Source: Tsukamurella pulmonis
GTDB taxonomy: Bacteria > Actinomycetota > Actinomycetes > Mycobacteriales > Mycobacteriaceae
Length of the DNA: 64,000 bases
Assembly (NCBI RefSeq): GCF_900103175.1
Contig: NZ_FNLF01000002.1
Location: 3,238,136 to 3,302,135 of the forward strand
Reading direction: 5' to 3'
Below the pieces are notes generated by a model. It did not search any database and was not told the DNA's origin. It saw nothing but the letters and a program-made list of their open reading frames with translations. The first letter of the stretch is position 1; each line of letters begins with the position of its first letter. A program made the position numbers and the translations under genes. Of this stretch, positions 41,678-53,115 are shown in pieces.

Positions 41678-43338
41678 TCGACGCCGATCTCCATCACGCT
41701 GGCGCTCTGCCCGCCGGTGTAGCCGACGACCTCGACCTCGGGCCGGTCCGGGCGCAGTGCGGCGCTGACCCGGTCGGGGAAGTCGCCGTCGGCGGCCTCC
41801 CCCATCAGCACTGTCACCAGATCGCCGCCGGTCGCGAGCAGCAGCTCCGCCAGCGCCTCGCCGGCGGAGTACTGGTCCTCCTCGAGGACCACCACCTCGC
41901 CACCGACCATCCCGAGGTAGTCGCCGGGACCGCAGGGCCCGAGGATCGTCAGCGCGTCCTCGGTGACCGCGACGACGGACCCGCAGCGCGCGCCCGCCGC
42001 GGCCTCGGCCATGGAGTAGGTGTCGTCGGCGGCGTGCCCGTTCGGCTCGTGCACGGAGAGGGCGGCGATGGCCTGCACCATCGACGAAGTCGGCAGTAGG
42101 GTCACGAGCACTCCCGACTCGCGCGAGCGCGCGGCGACCGCGAGCAGTTCCGGCGTCGGGAGCGCGCCGTTCGGCATGAGCAGCACCTCGCGGCCCTCGA
42201 ACCGGTGCAGGGCGGCCAGCAGCTCGGCGTGGGTCATCCCGCGATCGCAGCGGATCACCTCGGCGCCGGCGCTCGCGAACAGCTCGGCGGCACCGTCGCC
42301 GGAGACCAGCGCGACGATCGCGCGCGGCGCGTCCAGCAGGGCCTGCAACGGGGTCTCGGTGTGGCCGGTCTCCTGCAGCACGTTCACGGCGATGCTGCGC
42401 AGCTTGCCGTGCGCGAGCCCGGCCTGGATCGCCCGGCCGGGTTCGGTGGTGTGGGTGTGCACCGACCACACCGCGACGGGGTCGGGATCGGCGGCGGCGA
42501 CGACCACGACGGAGTCGCCGAAGGTCTGCAGTTCGCCGCGCAACCGGGTCGCCGCGGCCTCGGTGGCGTCCGGCAGCAGGTACATGACCTCGTAGTCGGC
42601 GTGCGGGCCGCGCGGCGGGTCCTCCCCGTGGCCGTGGTCGTGCCCGTGCCCGGTGTCGACCTGCACGTGCACGTGCGGCGCGATCTGCCGTCCGAACCGC
42701 GGGCGCTCGGCCGCGGCCCCGGCGGTCACCTCCACCAGCGCGTCCAACAGCACCAGCAGTCCGCGGCCGCCGGCGTCCACGACCCCCGCCGCGGCGTTGT
42801 CGGCGAGTTGATCGCGCGTGCGCAGCAGGGCGTCGAAAGCGGCATCCGCACAGGTCCGGGCACAGGCGGCGAGATCACCGCCGCCGGCCAGCGCGGCGCC
42901 CGCGCCGTCGGCCGCGGCCCGCAGCACCGACAGGATGGTGCCCTCGATCGGCTCGGCGACGGCGCTGGTGACCAGCGACGTGGCGTTGCGCAGACCGGTC
43001 GCCAGCCCCTCGGCCGACAGGTCCGCGTCGGGTCCGAGCTGGGCGGCGACGCCGCGCATGATCTGCGAGACGATGACCCCCGAGTTGCCGCGCGCCCCGG
43101 CCACGGCGCCCGCGACGGTCGCGCGGGCGACGGCGTGGGGCCCCTCGGTGCGGTCCGCCTCCTCGGCGGAGCGTGCCGCCGCGCGGAGTGTGACCAGCAT
43201 GTTGGTTCCGGTGTCGGCGTCGGCCACCGGGAAGACGTTGAGGGTGTTGATCTCGTCGACGGCGCGCTCGAGTCCGAGGACGGCGCGCCGCAGCCAGGCC
43301 ACCACCACGCGGCCGTCCTCCGCCATCGGTCCCGTCAC
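41674..43338 (-). CDS. DAK2 (DhaL-like) domain protein, FakA/YloV type
   Basis: This 554-residue protein has the N-terminal DAK2 kinase-like domain with Mg-ligand Asp residues in NVFPVADADTGTNMLVTL and GARGNSGVIVSQIMRG, then the C-terminal FakA-like region. FakA homologues phosphorylate fatty acids bound to FakB; in mycobacteria the gene precedes recG and its role is unproven. The stop overlaps the recG start. GTG 43338 and ATG 43326 are possible starts. A His/Asp-rich run (GHGHDHGHGED) near residue 245 could bind metal. Confidence 0.88.
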   Translation of the reverse strand: MTGPMAEDGRVVVAWLRRAVLGLERAVDEINTLNVFPVADADTGTNMLVTLRAAARSAEEADRTEGPHAVARATVAGAVAGARGNSGVIVSQIMRGVAAQLGPDADLSAEGLATGLRNATSLVTSAVAEPIEGTILSVLRAAADGAGAALAGGGDLAACARTCADAAFDALLRTRDQLADNAAAGVVDAGGRGLLVLLDALVEVTAGAAAERPRFGRQIAPHVHVQVDTGHGHDHGHGEDPPRGPHADYEVMYLLPDATEAAATRLRGELQTFGDSVVVVAAADPDPVAVWSVHTHTTEPGRAIQAGLAHGKLRSIAVNVLQETGHTETPLQALLDAPRAIVALVSGDGAAELFASAGAEVIRCDRGMTHAELLAALHRFEGREVLLMPNGALPTPELLAVAARSRESGVLVTLLPTSSMVQAIAALSVHEPNGHAADDTYSMAEAAAGARCGSVVAVTEDALTILGPCGPGDYLGMVGGEVVVLEEDQYSAGEALAELLLATGGDLVTVLMGEAADGDFPDRVSAALRPDRPEVEVVGYTGGQSASVMEIGVE

Positions 43339-43509
43339 GCCCGCCAGCCTAGTGGGCGCCCCCGTCCGAGTAGAGGCCCCGGAGCGGTTTGGCTCCGTCG
43401 GCGGCCTCGGCTATGCTTGCAGGGTTGCCTCGCGTCCGGGCGTGTCACCGACACGTCCCGACCGGCGGGGCGAAGCACAGGTTTTCAACGATACGAGGAG
43501 TACACGACT

Positions 43510-43701
43510 ATGGCTGCCGTCTGCGACGTCTGCGACAAGGGCCCCGGCTTCGGTAAGTCGGTCTCGCACTCGCACCGGCGTACCAACCGCCGGTGGAACC
43601 CGAACATCCAGACCGTGCGCGCCCAGGTCGCGCCCGGCCAGAGCCGGCGCCTGAACGTGTGCACCTCGTGCATCAAGGCCGGCAAGGTCGTTCGCGGCTA
43701 G
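43510..43701 (+). CDS. rpmB: 50S ribosomal protein L28
   Basis: This 63-residue protein has CDVCDKGPGFGKSVSHSHRRTNRRWNPNIQ and a second CTSC pair, i.e. the zinc-binding C+ form of L28. It is part of the large ribosomal subunit. It is divergent from the DAK2 gene, with about 170 bases of promoter region, and is followed by a strong hairpin terminator. Confidence 0.97.
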   Translation: MAAVCDVCDKGPGFGKSVSHSHRRTNRRWNPNIQTVRAQVAPGQSRRLNVCTSCIKAGKVVRG

Positions 43702-43718
43702 TACGCGAGAAGCTTGCA

Positions 43719-43755
43719 CGAAGGCCCGTGACCTCCCCGAGGTCACGGGCCTTCG
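43719..43755. terminator. bidirectional terminator between rpmB and ung
   Basis: CGAAGGCCCGTGACC and GGTCACGGGCCTTCG form a perfect 15-bp stem with a 7-base loop between convergent genes. Confidence 0.85.
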
Positions 43756-43777
43756 TCGTGCGCGGGGCACGGCGTCG

Positions 43778-44473
43778 TCACTGCACCTGGGCCAGGTGCG
43801 GCAGGCGCCAATCGACGGGCTCGGCGCCCAGGCCGGCGAGCGCCTCGTTCGCCTTCGAGAAGGGGCGGGAGCCGAAGAATCCGCGGGAGGCGGACAGCGG
43901 CGACGGGTGCACCGATTCGATCCGCGGCACGCCGCCGAGGCGCGGGCCCAGCGAGGCCGCGTCCCGGCCCCACAGGATCGCCACGAGCGGCGCGTCCCGC
44001 GCGACCAGCGCGTCGATCGCGCACTCGGTGACCTTCTCCCAGCCCTTCCCGCGATGCGAGGCCGCCTCCCCCGGGCGCACCGTCAGGACGCGGTTGAGCA
44101 GCAGCACGCCCTGCCGCGACCACGGCGACAGATCGCCGTTCGCGGGCATCGGGAGCGCCAGGTCCTCGCAGTACTCGCGGTAGATGTTCTGCAGGCTGCG
44201 CGGGATCGGCCGCACAGACGGGTCGACGGAGAAGGACAGCCCGACCGCGTGCCCCGGCGTGGGATACGGGTCCTGGCCGACGATGAGCACCCGGACCTCG
44301 TCGAACGGCTGCCGGAACGCGCGCAGCACGTCAGCCCCGGTCGGGAGGTAGCCGCGGCCGGAGGCGTTCTCGGCGCGCAGGAAGTCGCCCAGCGCCGTGA
44401 TCTCGTCGGCGACGGGTGCGAGCGCCCGCGCCCATCCCGCCTCGACGGTGTCGGACAGTGGTCTCGCCGTCAT
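43778..44473 (-). CDS. ung: uracil-DNA glycosylase
   Basis: This 231-residue family 1 UDG starts at ATG 44473, overlapping the thiL stop by four bases. It shows the water-activating loop [16 protein letters not shown], the uracil-binding [10 protein letters not shown] segment and the minor-groove loop [11 protein letters not shown]. It removes uracil from DNA in base excision repair. A longer frame upstream is inside thiL. Confidence 0.97.
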   Translation of the reverse strand: MTARPLSDTVEAGWARALAPVADEITALGDFLRAENASGRGYLPTGADVLRAFRQPFDEVRVLIVGQDPYPTPGHAVGLSFSVDPSVRPIPRSLQNIYREYCEDLALPMPANGDLSPWSRQGVLLLNRVLTVRPGEAASHRGKGWEKVTECAIDALVARDAPLVAILWGRDAASLGPRLGGVPRIESVHPSPLSASRGFFGSRPFSKANEALAGLGAEPVDWRLPHLAQVQ

Positions 44474-45489
44474 CGCGCGCCCTCCTCGGGGTCCTCGGTG
44501 AAGGTGTTCCAGCCGCCCGCTGCGGGGCCCGCGTCGCCGTCGACGGTGACGGTGCCCGCGGGCAGTGCGCCGGGCTCGAGCGCCACCCCGAGGGGGCGCC
44601 ATTCCGGCGGGATATCGACGCCGGGCGGGAAGGTCGCGAGCAGGGCGTGGTCCTCGCCCCCGGTGCGCACCCAGTGCTCGGCGTCGCCGCCCAGCGCCGC
44701 CGCGCAGGCGACGAGGTCGGCATCGGGGGCCAGCCGCGCACCGTCGAGTTCGATCCGGACACCGGAGGCCTTCGCCAGCGCGCGCGCGTCCCGCAGCAGG
44801 CCGTCGGAGACGTCAGTGAGCGCGGTCGCCCCCGCCTCGGCCGCCTGCGGCCCCGCCGCGAGGGGCGGCACCGGGCACCGGTACACCTCGACGAGTTCCT
44901 CGAAACCGGTGCGCCCGGCGAGCAGCACCGCCAGCCCCGCGGCGGAGCGGCCGAGCGTGCCGCAGACGGCGACCACATCGCCGGGGCGCGCGCCCGAGAG
45001 CAGCACCGGAGCCCGCCCCTGCAGATCGCCGAGCACGGTCACGGCCAGCAGCACCTGCTCGGTGCGCACCACGTCGCCGCCCGCCACCGCGCCGCCGGCC
45101 TCGGCGGCGCCGCGAGCCGTCCCGCGGGAGATGCCCGCGACGACGTCCTCGCCGGTCGTGGACGGGCACCCGAGGGTCACGGTGAAGGCGGTGCACACCG
45201 CGCCCATCGCCGCGATGTCGGCGGCGTTCTGCGCGATCGCACGCCGGCCGACGTGCTCCGGCGTGGTCAGGTCGAACCGGAAGTGGCGCCCCTCGACGAT
45301 CGCATCGGAGGAGACGACCATCCGTCCGTCGGGCGCCACGACGACGGCGGCGTCGTCGCCCGGGCCGACCGGGACGCGGGGATCCGGGCCCACACCGCCG
45401 GTGGCCAGCGCGATCACGCCGTCCTCCCCCAGCTCCGCCACCGTGCGCACGCGGGGTCGCGCGGGGCTCTCCGGCTCTCCTGAAGTCAT
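44470..45489 (-). CDS. thiL: thiamine-monophosphate kinase
   Basis: This 339-residue protein starts at ATG 45489: the GPGDDAAVV nucleotide/Mg motif near residue 43, [43 protein letters not shown] and [12 protein letters not shown]. It phosphorylates thiamine monophosphate to the diphosphate cofactor. It is translationally coupled to ung and divergent from the DUF3515 gene. Confidence 0.95.
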   Translation of the reverse strand: MTSGEPESPARPRVRTVAELGEDGVIALATGGVGPDPRVPVGPGDDAAVVVAPDGRMVVSSDAIVEGRHFRFDLTTPEHVGRRAIAQNAADIAAMGAVCTAFTVTLGCPSTTGEDVVAGISRGTARGAAEAGGAVAGGDVVRTEQVLLAVTVLGDLQGRAPVLLSGARPGDVVAVCGTLGRSAAGLAVLLAGRTGFEELVEVYRCPVPPLAAGPQAAEAGATALTDVSDGLLRDARALAKASGVRIELDGARLAPDADLVACAAALGGDAEHWVRTGGEDHALLATFPPGVDIPPEWRPLGVALEPGALPAGTVTVDGDAGPAAGGWNTFTEDPEEGAR

Positions 45490-45508
45490 CGCGGCTACCG
45501 TAGCGGAC

Positions 45509-46102
45509 GTGAGCGATGCAGACGACAAGACCACCGCGGGCCCCGACGGTCCGCCCGCCAAGGAGCGCCGCAGCCCGGCGTTCCTCGCCACGGCCGTGGC
45601 GCTGCCCGTCGCGGTGGCGGTCTGCTTCATCGCCTTCCTCGTCCTGGCCCAGCAGAAGCAGGGCGACGCGCGCAACGCGGCGGAGGCCGGCCATCTGAAA
45701 TCCATCGCGGCGCCCGCCTCCGGCGAGGCCGCGTGCGCCACCGTGCTCGGCGCACTGCCGGCCGACCTGGACGGCTACCGTCGCACCGACGACTCCGAGC
45801 CCGGCGGCTTCGCGCGCTGGAGTTCGGAGAAGGCGGGAGCCGTCGAAGTGCGCTGCGGCACCGAGCGTCCGGCCGAGCTGACCGCGACGGCGAAGCTGCA
45901 GATCATCAACGGCGTGCAGTGGCTGCAGGCCACCCCAGCCGGCGCGCCCGCCGCCGACGGCGGGAGCTACTGGACGGCCGTCGACCACCGCCCGTACGTC
46001 ACCGTCTGGGTGCCCGACGGTGCCGGCACCTCGGCGGTGCAGGCGACCTCGGACGCGATCCGCGAGCACCTGCAGGCTGCCTCGCTCGATCTGGGCCGCT
46101 GA
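45509..46102 (+). CDS. DUF3515 family membrane-anchored protein
   Basis: This 197-residue protein has a short cytosolic N-terminus, one TM segment (ATAVALPVAVAVCFIAFLVLA, about residues 27-47) and an extracytoplasmic domain with paired Cys (CATVLG and VRCGTE). It matches the mycobacterial DUF3515 protein found between thiL and ddl. Function unknown. The start is GTG 45509; an ORF extending far upstream is a shadow of thiL. Confidence 0.85.
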   Translation: MSDADDKTTAGPDGPPAKERRSPAFLATAVALPVAVAVCFIAFLVLAQQKQGDARNAAEAGHLKSIAAPASGEAACATVLGALPADLDGYRRTDDSEPGGFARWSSEKAGAVEVRCGTERPAELTATAKLQIINGVQWLQATPAGAPAADGGSYWTAVDHRPYVTVWVPDGAGTSAVQATSDAIREHLQAASLDLGR

Positions 46103-46114
46103 GGCCGCGACCGG

Positions 46115-47200
46115 TCAGCGCAGGCCGGTGCCGCGCGCCAGGGCGGTGTCGATGAGCAGGGTGAGCAGCTCCGCGTAGTCCACGCCGGACTCCGCCCACA
46201 TCCGCGGGTACATCGAGGTGGAGGTGAACCCGGGCATGGTGTTGACCTCGTTGATCACCGGGCCGTCGGGGGTCTGGAAGAAGTCCACGCGGGCCAGGCC
46301 CTGGCAGTCGAAGGCGTGGAAGGCACGCACCGCGAGGTCACCGATCACGGCCGCCTCGGCCTCGGTGAGGTTCGCGGGCACGGTGTAGCGCGCCCGGTCG
46401 TCGAGGTACTTGGTCTCGAAGTCGTAGAAGGAGTGCTCGGCGTCGGCGGCCATCTCGATCTCGGCGATCGCCGACGCGGCCACGGTGCCGTCGGGCCGCT
46501 CGAGCACGCCGATCTCGACCTCGCGGCCGATCACGGCCGCCTCGATGATCACCTTCGGATCCCATCTGCGAGCCTCGGCGATCGCGGCGGGCAGCTCGGT
46601 CAGGTCGGTGACGCGGGTGATGCCGATCGACGATCCGCCGCGGGCGGGCTTGACGAACAGCGGCAGCCCCAGGCGGTGCAGCACCTCCGGCGGAACCTCC
46701 GTCTCGCGCTGGCGCAGCACGTGGAAATCGCCCACGGGCAGGCCGTCGGCGGCGAGCAGCTTCTTCGCGAACTCCTTGTCCATGCCGGCAGCGGAGGCGA
46801 GGACGCCGGCGCCCACGTACGGCACGCCGACCATCTCCAGCAGGCCCTGCAGGGTGCCGTCCTCGCCGTACGGCCCGTGCAGGACCGGGAAGACCACGTC
46901 GACGGTGCCCAGGAGCTCACCCGCGCTGTCGGCGTGCACCGAGACGAGCTCCGCGCCGGGCAACAGCGCGAGATCCGTGGGTGCGTCCGCCACGCTCGGG
47001 AGCGCGCGATCGGCGAACCGCAACGCCGTCGCGTCGCCCTCGGAGAGCACCCATGCGCCCGCCTGCGTGATCCCCACGGGGATGACCTGGTAGCGCTCCG
47101 GATCGAGATGGGCGAGGATGCTCCCCGCCGATACGCACGAGACCGCATGCTCGCTGCTGCGCCCGCCGAAGACCACTGCCACCCTGATTCGCTCCGTCAC
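46115..47200 (-). CDS. ddl: D-alanine--D-alanine ligase
   Basis: This 361-residue ATP-grasp ligase begins [19 protein letters not shown]. It contains [43 protein letters not shown] and the C-terminal [19 protein letters not shown]. It joins two D-Ala for peptidoglycan synthesis and is the target of D-cycloserine. GTG start at 47200. It is adjacent to gpsA in the same direction. Confidence 0.97.
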   Translation of the reverse strand: MTERIRVAVVFGGRSSEHAVSCVSAGSILAHLDPERYQVIPVGITQAGAWVLSEGDATALRFADRALPSVADAPTDLALLPGAELVSVHADSAGELLGTVDVVFPVLHGPYGEDGTLQGLLEMVGVPYVGAGVLASAAGMDKEFAKKLLAADGLPVGDFHVLRQRETEVPPEVLHRLGLPLFVKPARGGSSIGITRVTDLTELPAAIAEARRWDPKVIIEAAVIGREVEIGVLERPDGTVAASAIAEIEMAADAEHSFYDFETKYLDDRARYTVPANLTEAEAAVIGDLAVRAFHAFDCQGLARVDFFQTPDGPVINEVNTMPGFTSTSMYPRMWAESGVDYAELLTLLIDTALARGTGLR

Positions 47201-47252
47201 GGTCGCCCACCTTACGTGTCGGCCGGAACGAGGGCCACGCGGTTACCGGGGG

Positions 47253-48284
47253 CTATTCGACGTCGTGCGGGCGCCACTCGCCGCCGACGTCGCGGTTGAG
47301 CAGGTCGTCCATCGCGCGGAAGACGGGCACCCCGTCGTAACAGACGGCGCGCACCGCCTCGGTGAGCGGCATCTCGACACCGACGCGGCGCGCCAGGTCG
47401 GCGATGGAGATGCACGACTTCGCGCCCTCGGCGACCTGCCCGTGCGCGGCGGCCTGCGCCTGGTCGACGGTCATGCCCTGCCCCAGTCGGGCGCCGAAGC
47501 TGAAGTTGCGCGACTGCGGCGAGCTGCAGGTGGCGACGAGATCGCCCACCCCGGCGAGGCCGGCGAGCGTGAGCGGCTGGGCGCCGAGCGCGGTGCCCAG
47601 CCGCAGGGTCTCGGCGAGGCCGCGGGTGATGATCGCGGCCCGCGAGTTCTCCCCCAGGTTGATCCCGGAGGCGATGCCGCAGACCAGCGCGATGACGTTC
47701 TTGGTGGCGCCGCCGATCTCGCAGCCGACGACGTCGTCACTGGTGTACGGCCGGAAGTAGTCGGTGCGCACCAGGTACTGGGCGAGGGAGGCGCGGTCGG
47801 GGTTGTCGGACGCGACCACGGCGAGTGTGGGCTGCCCCTTGGCGATCTCCTTGGCGAAGTTCGGGCCGGTGAGCACGGCGAGCCGGTCCCGGTCGATGCC
47901 GGCGGCGTCGACGACGACCTCGCTCATCCGGTCCAGGGTGCCGATCTCGATGCCCTTCGCCAGATTCACGACGGTGACGTCGGGCGGGATGAGGTGCCCC
48001 CAGTCGCGCAGGTTGGCGCGCAACGACTGCGACGGGACGGCCAGGACGACGAGTCCGGCGCCGCGCATGGCCTCCGCCGGATCGTGTGTCGCGGAGAGGT
48101 TCTCGGGCAGCACTCCTTCCGGGAGGTACTGCGCGTTGATCCGGCTCGTGTTGATCTGGTCGGCGACCTCCTGCCGGCGGCACCACATCCGCACGCGGTG
48201 CGGCTCCGGGCGAGTGGCGTCCGCGAAGACCTTCGCCATCGCGGTACCGAACGACCCCGCCCCCATCACCGCAACGTCGACCAT
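47253..48284 (-). CDS. gpsA: glycerol-3-phosphate dehydrogenase [NAD(P)+]
   Basis: This 343-residue protein starts at ATG 48284 with [68 protein letters not shown] and [23 protein letters not shown] are all GpsA hallmarks. It reduces dihydroxyacetone phosphate to sn-glycerol-3-phosphate for phospholipids. It lies upstream of ddl. Confidence 0.97.
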   Translation of the reverse strand: MVDVAVMGAGSFGTAMAKVFADATRPEPHRVRMWCRRQEVADQINTSRINAQYLPEGVLPENLSATHDPAEAMRGAGLVVLAVPSQSLRANLRDWGHLIPPDVTVVNLAKGIEIGTLDRMSEVVVDAAGIDRDRLAVLTGPNFAKEIAKGQPTLAVVASDNPDRASLAQYLVRTDYFRPYTSDDVVGCEIGGATKNVIALVCGIASGINLGENSRAAIITRGLAETLRLGTALGAQPLTLAGLAGVGDLVATCSSPQSRNFSFGARLGQGMTVDQAQAAAHGQVAEGAKSCISIADLARRVGVEMPLTEAVRAVCYDGVPVFRAMDDLLNRDVGGEWRPHDVE

Positions 48285-48394
48285 CCGGCCCCTCCTCGCA
48301 TCACGCCCGCCCACCGGATCGGCGGGCACCGGACGCGAGCCTATCGCCCGCCCGGAAGCGGCAGGGTCGGTTCCGCCCGCCTAGATTGGAGTGC

Positions 48395-49096
48395 ATGAGG
48401 TCACCGCACGGGGTCGACGCACCCCCCGAGGTCGCGGTGGTGACCGCGGTGAAGTCGCTCGATGCGGCCAAGTCGCGCTTCGCCGCCCCCGGTGACGGGC
48501 TGCGCGGGGCCGTCCCCGGACTGGTGCTGGCGATGCTGCTCGACACGCTCGCCGCAGCCGCGGCGGCCCCGGGTGTCGTCGGGATCCACGTGGTCTCCCC
48601 GGACCCCGCGGTGCGCGCGGCGGCCGAATCGGCCGGCGCCCGCACCGTCGACGAACCCGACCCGGGCGGCCTCAACGCCGCGCTCGAGGCCGGCGCCGCC
48701 GCGGCGCGGGCGGCGCACGGCCCGGGTGTCGCGGTGCTGGCGCTGCAGGCGGATCTGCCCGGGGTCACGCCCGGCGAGCTCGCGGACTTCCTCGCGGCGA
48801 CGGCGGGCCGACGGGGCTTCGTGCCGGACCACGCCGGGACGGGGACCGCCGCGCTCTACGCGCCCGGGGGCACCGGCCTGCGGGCCGCCTTCGGACCGGA
48901 TTCCGCGGCGGCGCACGGCGTGACCGGCGCCGTGCGGCACGCCGGTGCGTGGCCCGGCCTGCGCACCGACGTGGACACGCCCCGCGACCTCGCCGCTGCC
49001 GGACGGCTGGGCGAGCACACCGCCGCCGCACTCGCGGCCGCCGATCGGGCCGTCGCGTCGAAACCGCGCGCCCGATACGCCAGAATGGAACGGTGA
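48395..49096 (+). CDS. fbiD: phosphoenolpyruvate/2-phospho-L-lactate guanylyltransferase (F420 biosynthesis)
   Basis: This 233-residue nucleotidyltransferase has [16 protein letters not shown], then [25 protein letters not shown] and [11 protein letters not shown], as in FbiD/CofC. It makes the activated guanylyl intermediate used for coenzyme F420. I use ATG 48395; TTG 48386 is an alternative. Its stop overlaps the ppk GTG start. Confidence 0.92.
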   Translation: MRSPHGVDAPPEVAVVTAVKSLDAAKSRFAAPGDGLRGAVPGLVLAMLLDTLAAAAAAPGVVGIHVVSPDPAVRAAAESAGARTVDEPDPGGLNAALEAGAAAARAAHGPGVAVLALQADLPGVTPGELADFLAATAGRRGFVPDHAGTGTAALYAPGGTGLRAAFGPDSAAAHGVTGAVRHAGAWPGLRTDVDTPRDLAAAGRLGEHTAAALAAADRAVASKPRARYARMER

Positions 49097-51285
49097 CGAC
49101 CGAGCCTGACGCCCCCTCCGCCGATCCGACGCCCGCACCCGGTACCGCGGTCGCCGACACCGTCGGCCCGCCCACGGGCCGGCCGACGGCGATCCCGACG
49201 GCCCCGCCCGCGGCTCCGGCCGAAGTGACCAGTGACCTCCCCGCCGATCGGTACCTCAACCGGGAACTGAGCTGGCTCGATTTCAACGCGCGCGTGCTGG
49301 CGATGGCCGAGGACGCGTCGCTGCCGCTTCTCGAGCGCGCGAAGTTCCTGGCGATCTTCGCCTCCAACCTCGACGAGTTCTTCATGGTGCGGGTCGCGGG
49401 ACTCAAGCGGCGCGACCAGATGGGCCTCTCCGTGCGCTCGGCCGACGGCCTGTCGCCGCGCGAGCAGCTGCGCATGATCTCCCAGCGGACGCAGGAGCTC
49501 TCGCACAAGCACGCGCTGGTCTTCAGTGATGCGGTGCGGCCTCAGTTGGCGGCACAGGGCATCTCGGTGGTCAGCTGGGCCGATCTGTCCCCGTCGGAGC
49601 GCGAGGACCTCACGGCCTACTTCCACACCCAGGTCTTCCCCGTGCTGACGCCGCTCGCCGTCGATCCGGCGCACCCGTTCCCGTACATCTCCGGCCTGTC
49701 GCTCAACCTGGCGGTCGCGGTGGTCGACAGCACCACGGGCGGCGAGCATTTCGCCCGCGTGAAGGTGCCGGACAACGTGGCCCGCATGGTGTCGGTGCGC
49801 AGCGAGCGCATGGACCACGCGGTGCTCCCGCTCGAGGACCTGATCTCGGCCCACCTCGATGTGCTGTTCCCGGGCATGACGGTCTCCGAGCACCACGTCT
49901 TCCGGATCACGCGCAACGCCGATTTCGAGGTCGAGGAGGATCGCGACGAGGACCTGCTGCAGGCGCTCGAGCGTGAGCTCGCGCGCCGGCGCTTCGGCTC
50001 GCCGGTCCGGCTCGAGGTGGCCCAGGACATGTCCGAGCACATGCTCGAACTGCTGCTGCGCGAGATGGACGTCGACCCGGCGGACGTCATCACCGTTCCC
50101 GGCCTGCTCGACCTGAACTGCATGTTCGAGCTCTACGGCGTGGACCGGCCGGACCTCAAGGAGAAGCCCTTCGTCCCCGTCACCCACCCCGCGTTCGGCG
50201 AGCGGGAGACGCCCAAGAGCGTGTTCTCCACGCTCCGCGAAGGCGATGTGCTGGTGCACCACCCGTACGACTCGTTCTCCACCAGCGTGCAGCGGTTCAT
50301 CGAGCAGGCCGCCGCCGATCCCCACGTACTGGCGATCAAGCAGACGCTCTACCGCACCTCCGGTGATTCGCCGATCGTGGACGCGCTGATCGACGCCGCC
50401 GAGGCGGGCAAGCAGGTCGTGGCGCTGGTCGAGATCAAGGCGCGCTTCGACGAACAGGCGAACATCAAGTGGGCGCGCAAGCTCGAGCAGGCCGGCGTGC
50501 ACGTCGTCTACGGCCTGGTCGGCCTGAAGACGCACTGCAAGACCTGTCTGGTGGTGCGGCGTGAGGGTTCGACGATCCGCCGCTACTGCCACATCGGCAC
50601 GGGCAACTACAACCCGAAGACAGCGCGGCTGTACGAGGACGTCGGCCTGTTCACCGCCGACCCCGACCTGGGCGCCGACCTGACGGATCTGTTCAACCGG
50701 CTCACCGGCTACTCCCGCAAGGAGGAGTACCGCAACCTGATGGTCGCGCCGCACGGGATCCGGTCGGGCATCATCGAGCGGATCGACGAGGAGATCGAGC
50801 TGCACCGCGCGGGTAAGCCTGCGGGCGTGCAGCTCAAGGCGAACGCCGTGGTGGACGAGCAGATCATCGACGCTCTCTACCGCGCCAGCCAGGCCGGAGT
50901 GCCGGTGGAGGTCGTCGTCCGCGGGATCTGCGCGCTGCGACCGGGCATGCCGGGGGTGAGCGAGAACGTCACGGTCCGCTCGATTCTCGGGCAGTTCCTC
51001 GAGCACTCCCGGATCCTGCACTTCCGCGGAGCGGACGAGTACTGGATCGGCAGCGCCGACATGATGCACCGCAACCTGGACCGTCGCGTCGAGGTGATGG
51101 CCCAGGTCAAGGATCCGCGGCTGACCCGTCAACTGGGCGAGATGTTCGACTCCGCACTCGATCCCGCCACCCGGTGCTGGGTGCTCGACGCGGACGGCAA
51201 CTGGAACGCCTCCCCCGTCTCCGGCGAGAAGGTCCGGGACCACCAGCGGGAACTGATGCGCGCGCACCGCGCGAGCCAGCGGTGA
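49093..51285 (+). CDS. ppk: polyphosphate kinase 1
   Basis: This 730-residue PPK1 starts at GTG 49093. A Pro/Ala-rich N-terminal tail (about 40 residues) precedes [22 protein letters not shown]. The catalytic His lies in [26 protein letters not shown] near residue 499. The ATP-binding C1/C2 domains show [33 protein letters not shown]. It makes inorganic polyphosphate from ATP. Both ends overlap neighbouring genes by GTGA junctions. Confidence 0.97.
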   Translation: MTTEPDAPSADPTPAPGTAVADTVGPPTGRPTAIPTAPPAAPAEVTSDLPADRYLNRELSWLDFNARVLAMAEDASLPLLERAKFLAIFASNLDEFFMVRVAGLKRRDQMGLSVRSADGLSPREQLRMISQRTQELSHKHALVFSDAVRPQLAAQGISVVSWADLSPSEREDLTAYFHTQVFPVLTPLAVDPAHPFPYISGLSLNLAVAVVDSTTGGEHFARVKVPDNVARMVSVRSERMDHAVLPLEDLISAHLDVLFPGMTVSEHHVFRITRNADFEVEEDRDEDLLQALERELARRRFGSPVRLEVAQDMSEHMLELLLREMDVDPADVITVPGLLDLNCMFELYGVDRPDLKEKPFVPVTHPAFGERETPKSVFSTLREGDVLVHHPYDSFSTSVQRFIEQAAADPHVLAIKQTLYRTSGDSPIVDALIDAAEAGKQVVALVEIKARFDEQANIKWARKLEQAGVHVVYGLVGLKTHCKTCLVVRREGSTIRRYCHIGTGNYNPKTARLYEDVGLFTADPDLGADLTDLFNRLTGYSRKEEYRNLMVAPHGIRSGIIERIDEEIELHRAGKPAGVQLKANAVVDEQIIDALYRASQAGVPVEVVVRGICALRPGMPGVSENVTVRSILGQFLEHSRILHFRGADEYWIGSADMMHRNLDRRVEVMAQVKDPRLTRQLGEMFDSALDPATRCWVLDADGNWNASPVSGEKVRDHQRELMRAHRASQR

Positions 51286-52229
51286 GCGGCGGGGGCGAGG
51301 GCGCGGTCGTCCGCGCCTCCGGGGGCGTGCTCTGGCGGCCCGGCGCGGAAGGCCCCGAGGTGGCCGTGGTGCACCGTCCCCGCTACGACGACTGGTCGTT
51401 GCCGAAAGGGCACGTCGAGCCCGACGAGCACCCCGTCGTCGCCGGACTGCGGGAGGTGGTCGAGGAGACCGGTTTCTCCGCCCGGTTCGTGCGGTCCGTG
51501 AGTCAGGTGTCCTACGACGTCCCCCGGCGCCGGCGCCACGGGCCCGGCGGCGACACCGTCCGCAAGCGCGTCGGGTACTGGTCGGCGCTGGCCGGTCCGG
51601 GCGCGTTCGCGCCCAACGAGGAGACCGACGAGCTGCGGTGGCTCCCGGTGCGGGACGCCACGGCGCTGCTGACCTATCCCATCGACAAGAAGGTCCTGCG
51701 CGCCTTCGGGGAACAGCCGCGGTCCACGGCGACGATGCTGATCGTCCGGCACGCCAAGGCCGGTCGCAAGCAGGGCTACCAGGGCGACGATCTGGCGCGA
51801 CCGCTGGACCGCAACGGTCGCGCCCAGGCGGAGGCCCTCGTCGACCTGCTGAGCGCCTTCGGGCCCGGTCGCCTCCTGTCGGCCCCACCGGTGCGCTGCA
51901 CGCAGACGCTGGAGCCGCTGGCGGCCGAGACGGGCCTGCCCCTGCTGGAGGAGCCGACCGTCTCGGAGACGGCCTACGCGCGCGACCCGGCGGCCGCGCA
52001 CCGGCGGATCCGGGAGATCGCCCGCAGCGGCGAGGAATCGGGCACGGTGCCCGTGGTGTGCAGTCAGGGCGGCGTGATCCCGGACCTGACCGCCTGGTGG
52101 GCCGGCGCGGACGACGTGCGCCTCCCCGCGGCACGCAACCGCAAGGCGAGCGTGTGGGTGCTCACCACTGCGGGCGGCCGGCTCCTGACGATGGACCACA
52201 TCGACAGCCCGCTGCCCCTGGAGCACTGA
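51282..52229 (+). CDS. mutT1: MutT1-like protein: NUDIX domain plus histidine phosphatase domain
   Basis: This 315-residue protein from GTG 51282 has the NUDIX box [11 protein letters not shown] (with KGHVEPDE before it) and a C-terminal phosphoglycerate-mutase-like domain starting [14 protein letters not shown]. This two-domain layout matches mycobacterial MutT1, which hydrolyses 8-oxo-GTP/dGTP and diadenosine polyphosphates. It is translationally coupled to ppk. Confidence 0.93.
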   Translation: MSGGGEGAVVRASGGVLWRPGAEGPEVAVVHRPRYDDWSLPKGHVEPDEHPVVAGLREVVEETGFSARFVRSVSQVSYDVPRRRRHGPGGDTVRKRVGYWSALAGPGAFAPNEETDELRWLPVRDATALLTYPIDKKVLRAFGEQPRSTATMLIVRHAKAGRKQGYQGDDLARPLDRNGRAQAEALVDLLSAFGPGRLLSAPPVRCTQTLEPLAAETGLPLLEEPTVSETAYARDPAAAHRRIREIARSGEESGTVPVVCSQGGVIPDLTAWWAGADDVRLPAARNRKASVWVLTTAGGRLLTMDHIDSPLPLEH

Positions 52230-52248
52230 GGCTTCCAGGGGCAGCGGG
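52208..52248. terminator. hairpin between convergent mutT1 and hupB
   Basis: CCCGCTGCCCCTGGA and TCCAGGGGCAGCGGG form a perfect 15-bp stem with an 11-base loop spanning the mutT1 stop. Confidence 0.75.
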
Positions 52249-52266
52249 TCCTGCTCCGCGAGCGGG

Positions 52267-52690
52267 TTACTTCTTCGTGGCCTTCTTGGCGGGAGCCTTC
52301 TTGGCGGGAGCCTTCTTGGCGGGAGCCTTCTTGGCGGGCGCCTTAGTGGCGGCCTTCTTCGCAGGCGCCTTGGTCGCGGCCTTCTTGGCCGGAGTGGCCT
52401 TGGTGGCGGCCTTCTTCGCAGGCGCCTTGGTCGCGGCCTTCTTCGCAGGCGCCTTGGTCGCGGCCTTCTTGGCCGGAGTGGCCTTGGTGGCGGCCTTCTT
52501 CGCAGGCGCCTTGGTCGCGGCCTTCTTCGCAGGCGCCTTGGTGGCGGCCTTCTTGGCGGGTGCGGCCTTCGTGGCCTTGGCCGGAGCCTTCTTCGCGGCG
52601 GTCTTGGTCGCGGTCGCCTTGGCGGCCTTGGCCGGAGCCTTCTTGGCGGCCGTCTTCTTCGCGGGCGCGGCGGTGGCCGAGCTGCGGCGC
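52267..52690. repeat. degenerate tandem repeats coding the HupB tail
   Basis: Units related to GCCTTCTTCGCAGGC and GCCTTGGTCGCGGCC recur, including near-identical longer blocks around 52350-52450 and 52470-52560. Length variation by recombination is likely. Confidence 0.8.
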
Positions 52691-52995
52691 ACGGCGGGGC
52701 CGGAGGAGGGCAGCTTGGCCGAACCGGAGATCACGGCCTTGAACTGCGCACCGGGGCGGAACGCGGGGACGGAGGTGGGCTTGACCTTGACGGTCTCACC
52801 GGTGCGGGGGTTGCGGGCGACGCGGGCGGCGCGCTTGCGCTGCTCGAAGACACCGAAGCCCGTGATGGTGACGGACTCACCGGAGTGGACGGCACGGACG
52901 ATCGTGTCCACGATCGCCTCGACGGCGGCGCCGGCGGTCCGGCGGTCGGTGCCCAGCTTCTCGGTGAGCGCCTCGATCAGTTCTGCCTTGTTCAT
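52267..52995 (-). CDS. hupB: histone-like DNA-binding protein HupB with Lys/Ala-rich tail
   Basis: This 242-residue protein has an HU domain in residues 1-90 ([50 protein letters not shown]). A long basic tail built from repeats of PAKKAATKA and PAKKA follows. Such tails occur in mycobacterial HupB and resemble histone H1. It compacts DNA. The tail DNA is a degenerate tandem repeat (52267-52690). The gene has an upstream AT-rich promoter region. Confidence 0.97.
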   Translation of the reverse strand: MNKAELIEALTEKLGTDRRTAGAAVEAIVDTIVRAVHSGESVTITGFGVFEQRKRAARVARNPRTGETVKVKPTSVPAFRPGAQFKAVISGSAKLPSSGPAVRRSSATAAPAKKTAAKKAPAKAAKATATKTAAKKAPAKATKAAPAKKAATKAPAKKAATKAPAKKAATKATPAKKAATKAPAKKAATKAPAKKAATKATPAKKAATKAPAKKAATKAPAKKAPAKKAPAKKAPAKKATKK

Positions 52996-53115
52996 GGACG
53001 ATCTTCCTCTGTGGTCGGAGGCTCACCGCTGAGCCAACTAGGGACACCGTAAACGCACAATTGCATTCAATCCAAGAGCCACGCCAGATTTGATCGAAGG
53101 TGTGTCGGAATGACA

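Noticed and set aside
39329-42469. A 1046-residue RecG frame
   Set aside because: The first 264 residues lie inside the DAK2 gene in another frame and are Arg/Ala-rich noise; RecG begins at 41677.
52267-52690. CRISPR-like repeat array
   Set aside because: The repeats are coding (Lys/Ala tail of HupB), have no unique spacers and no cas genes are nearby.
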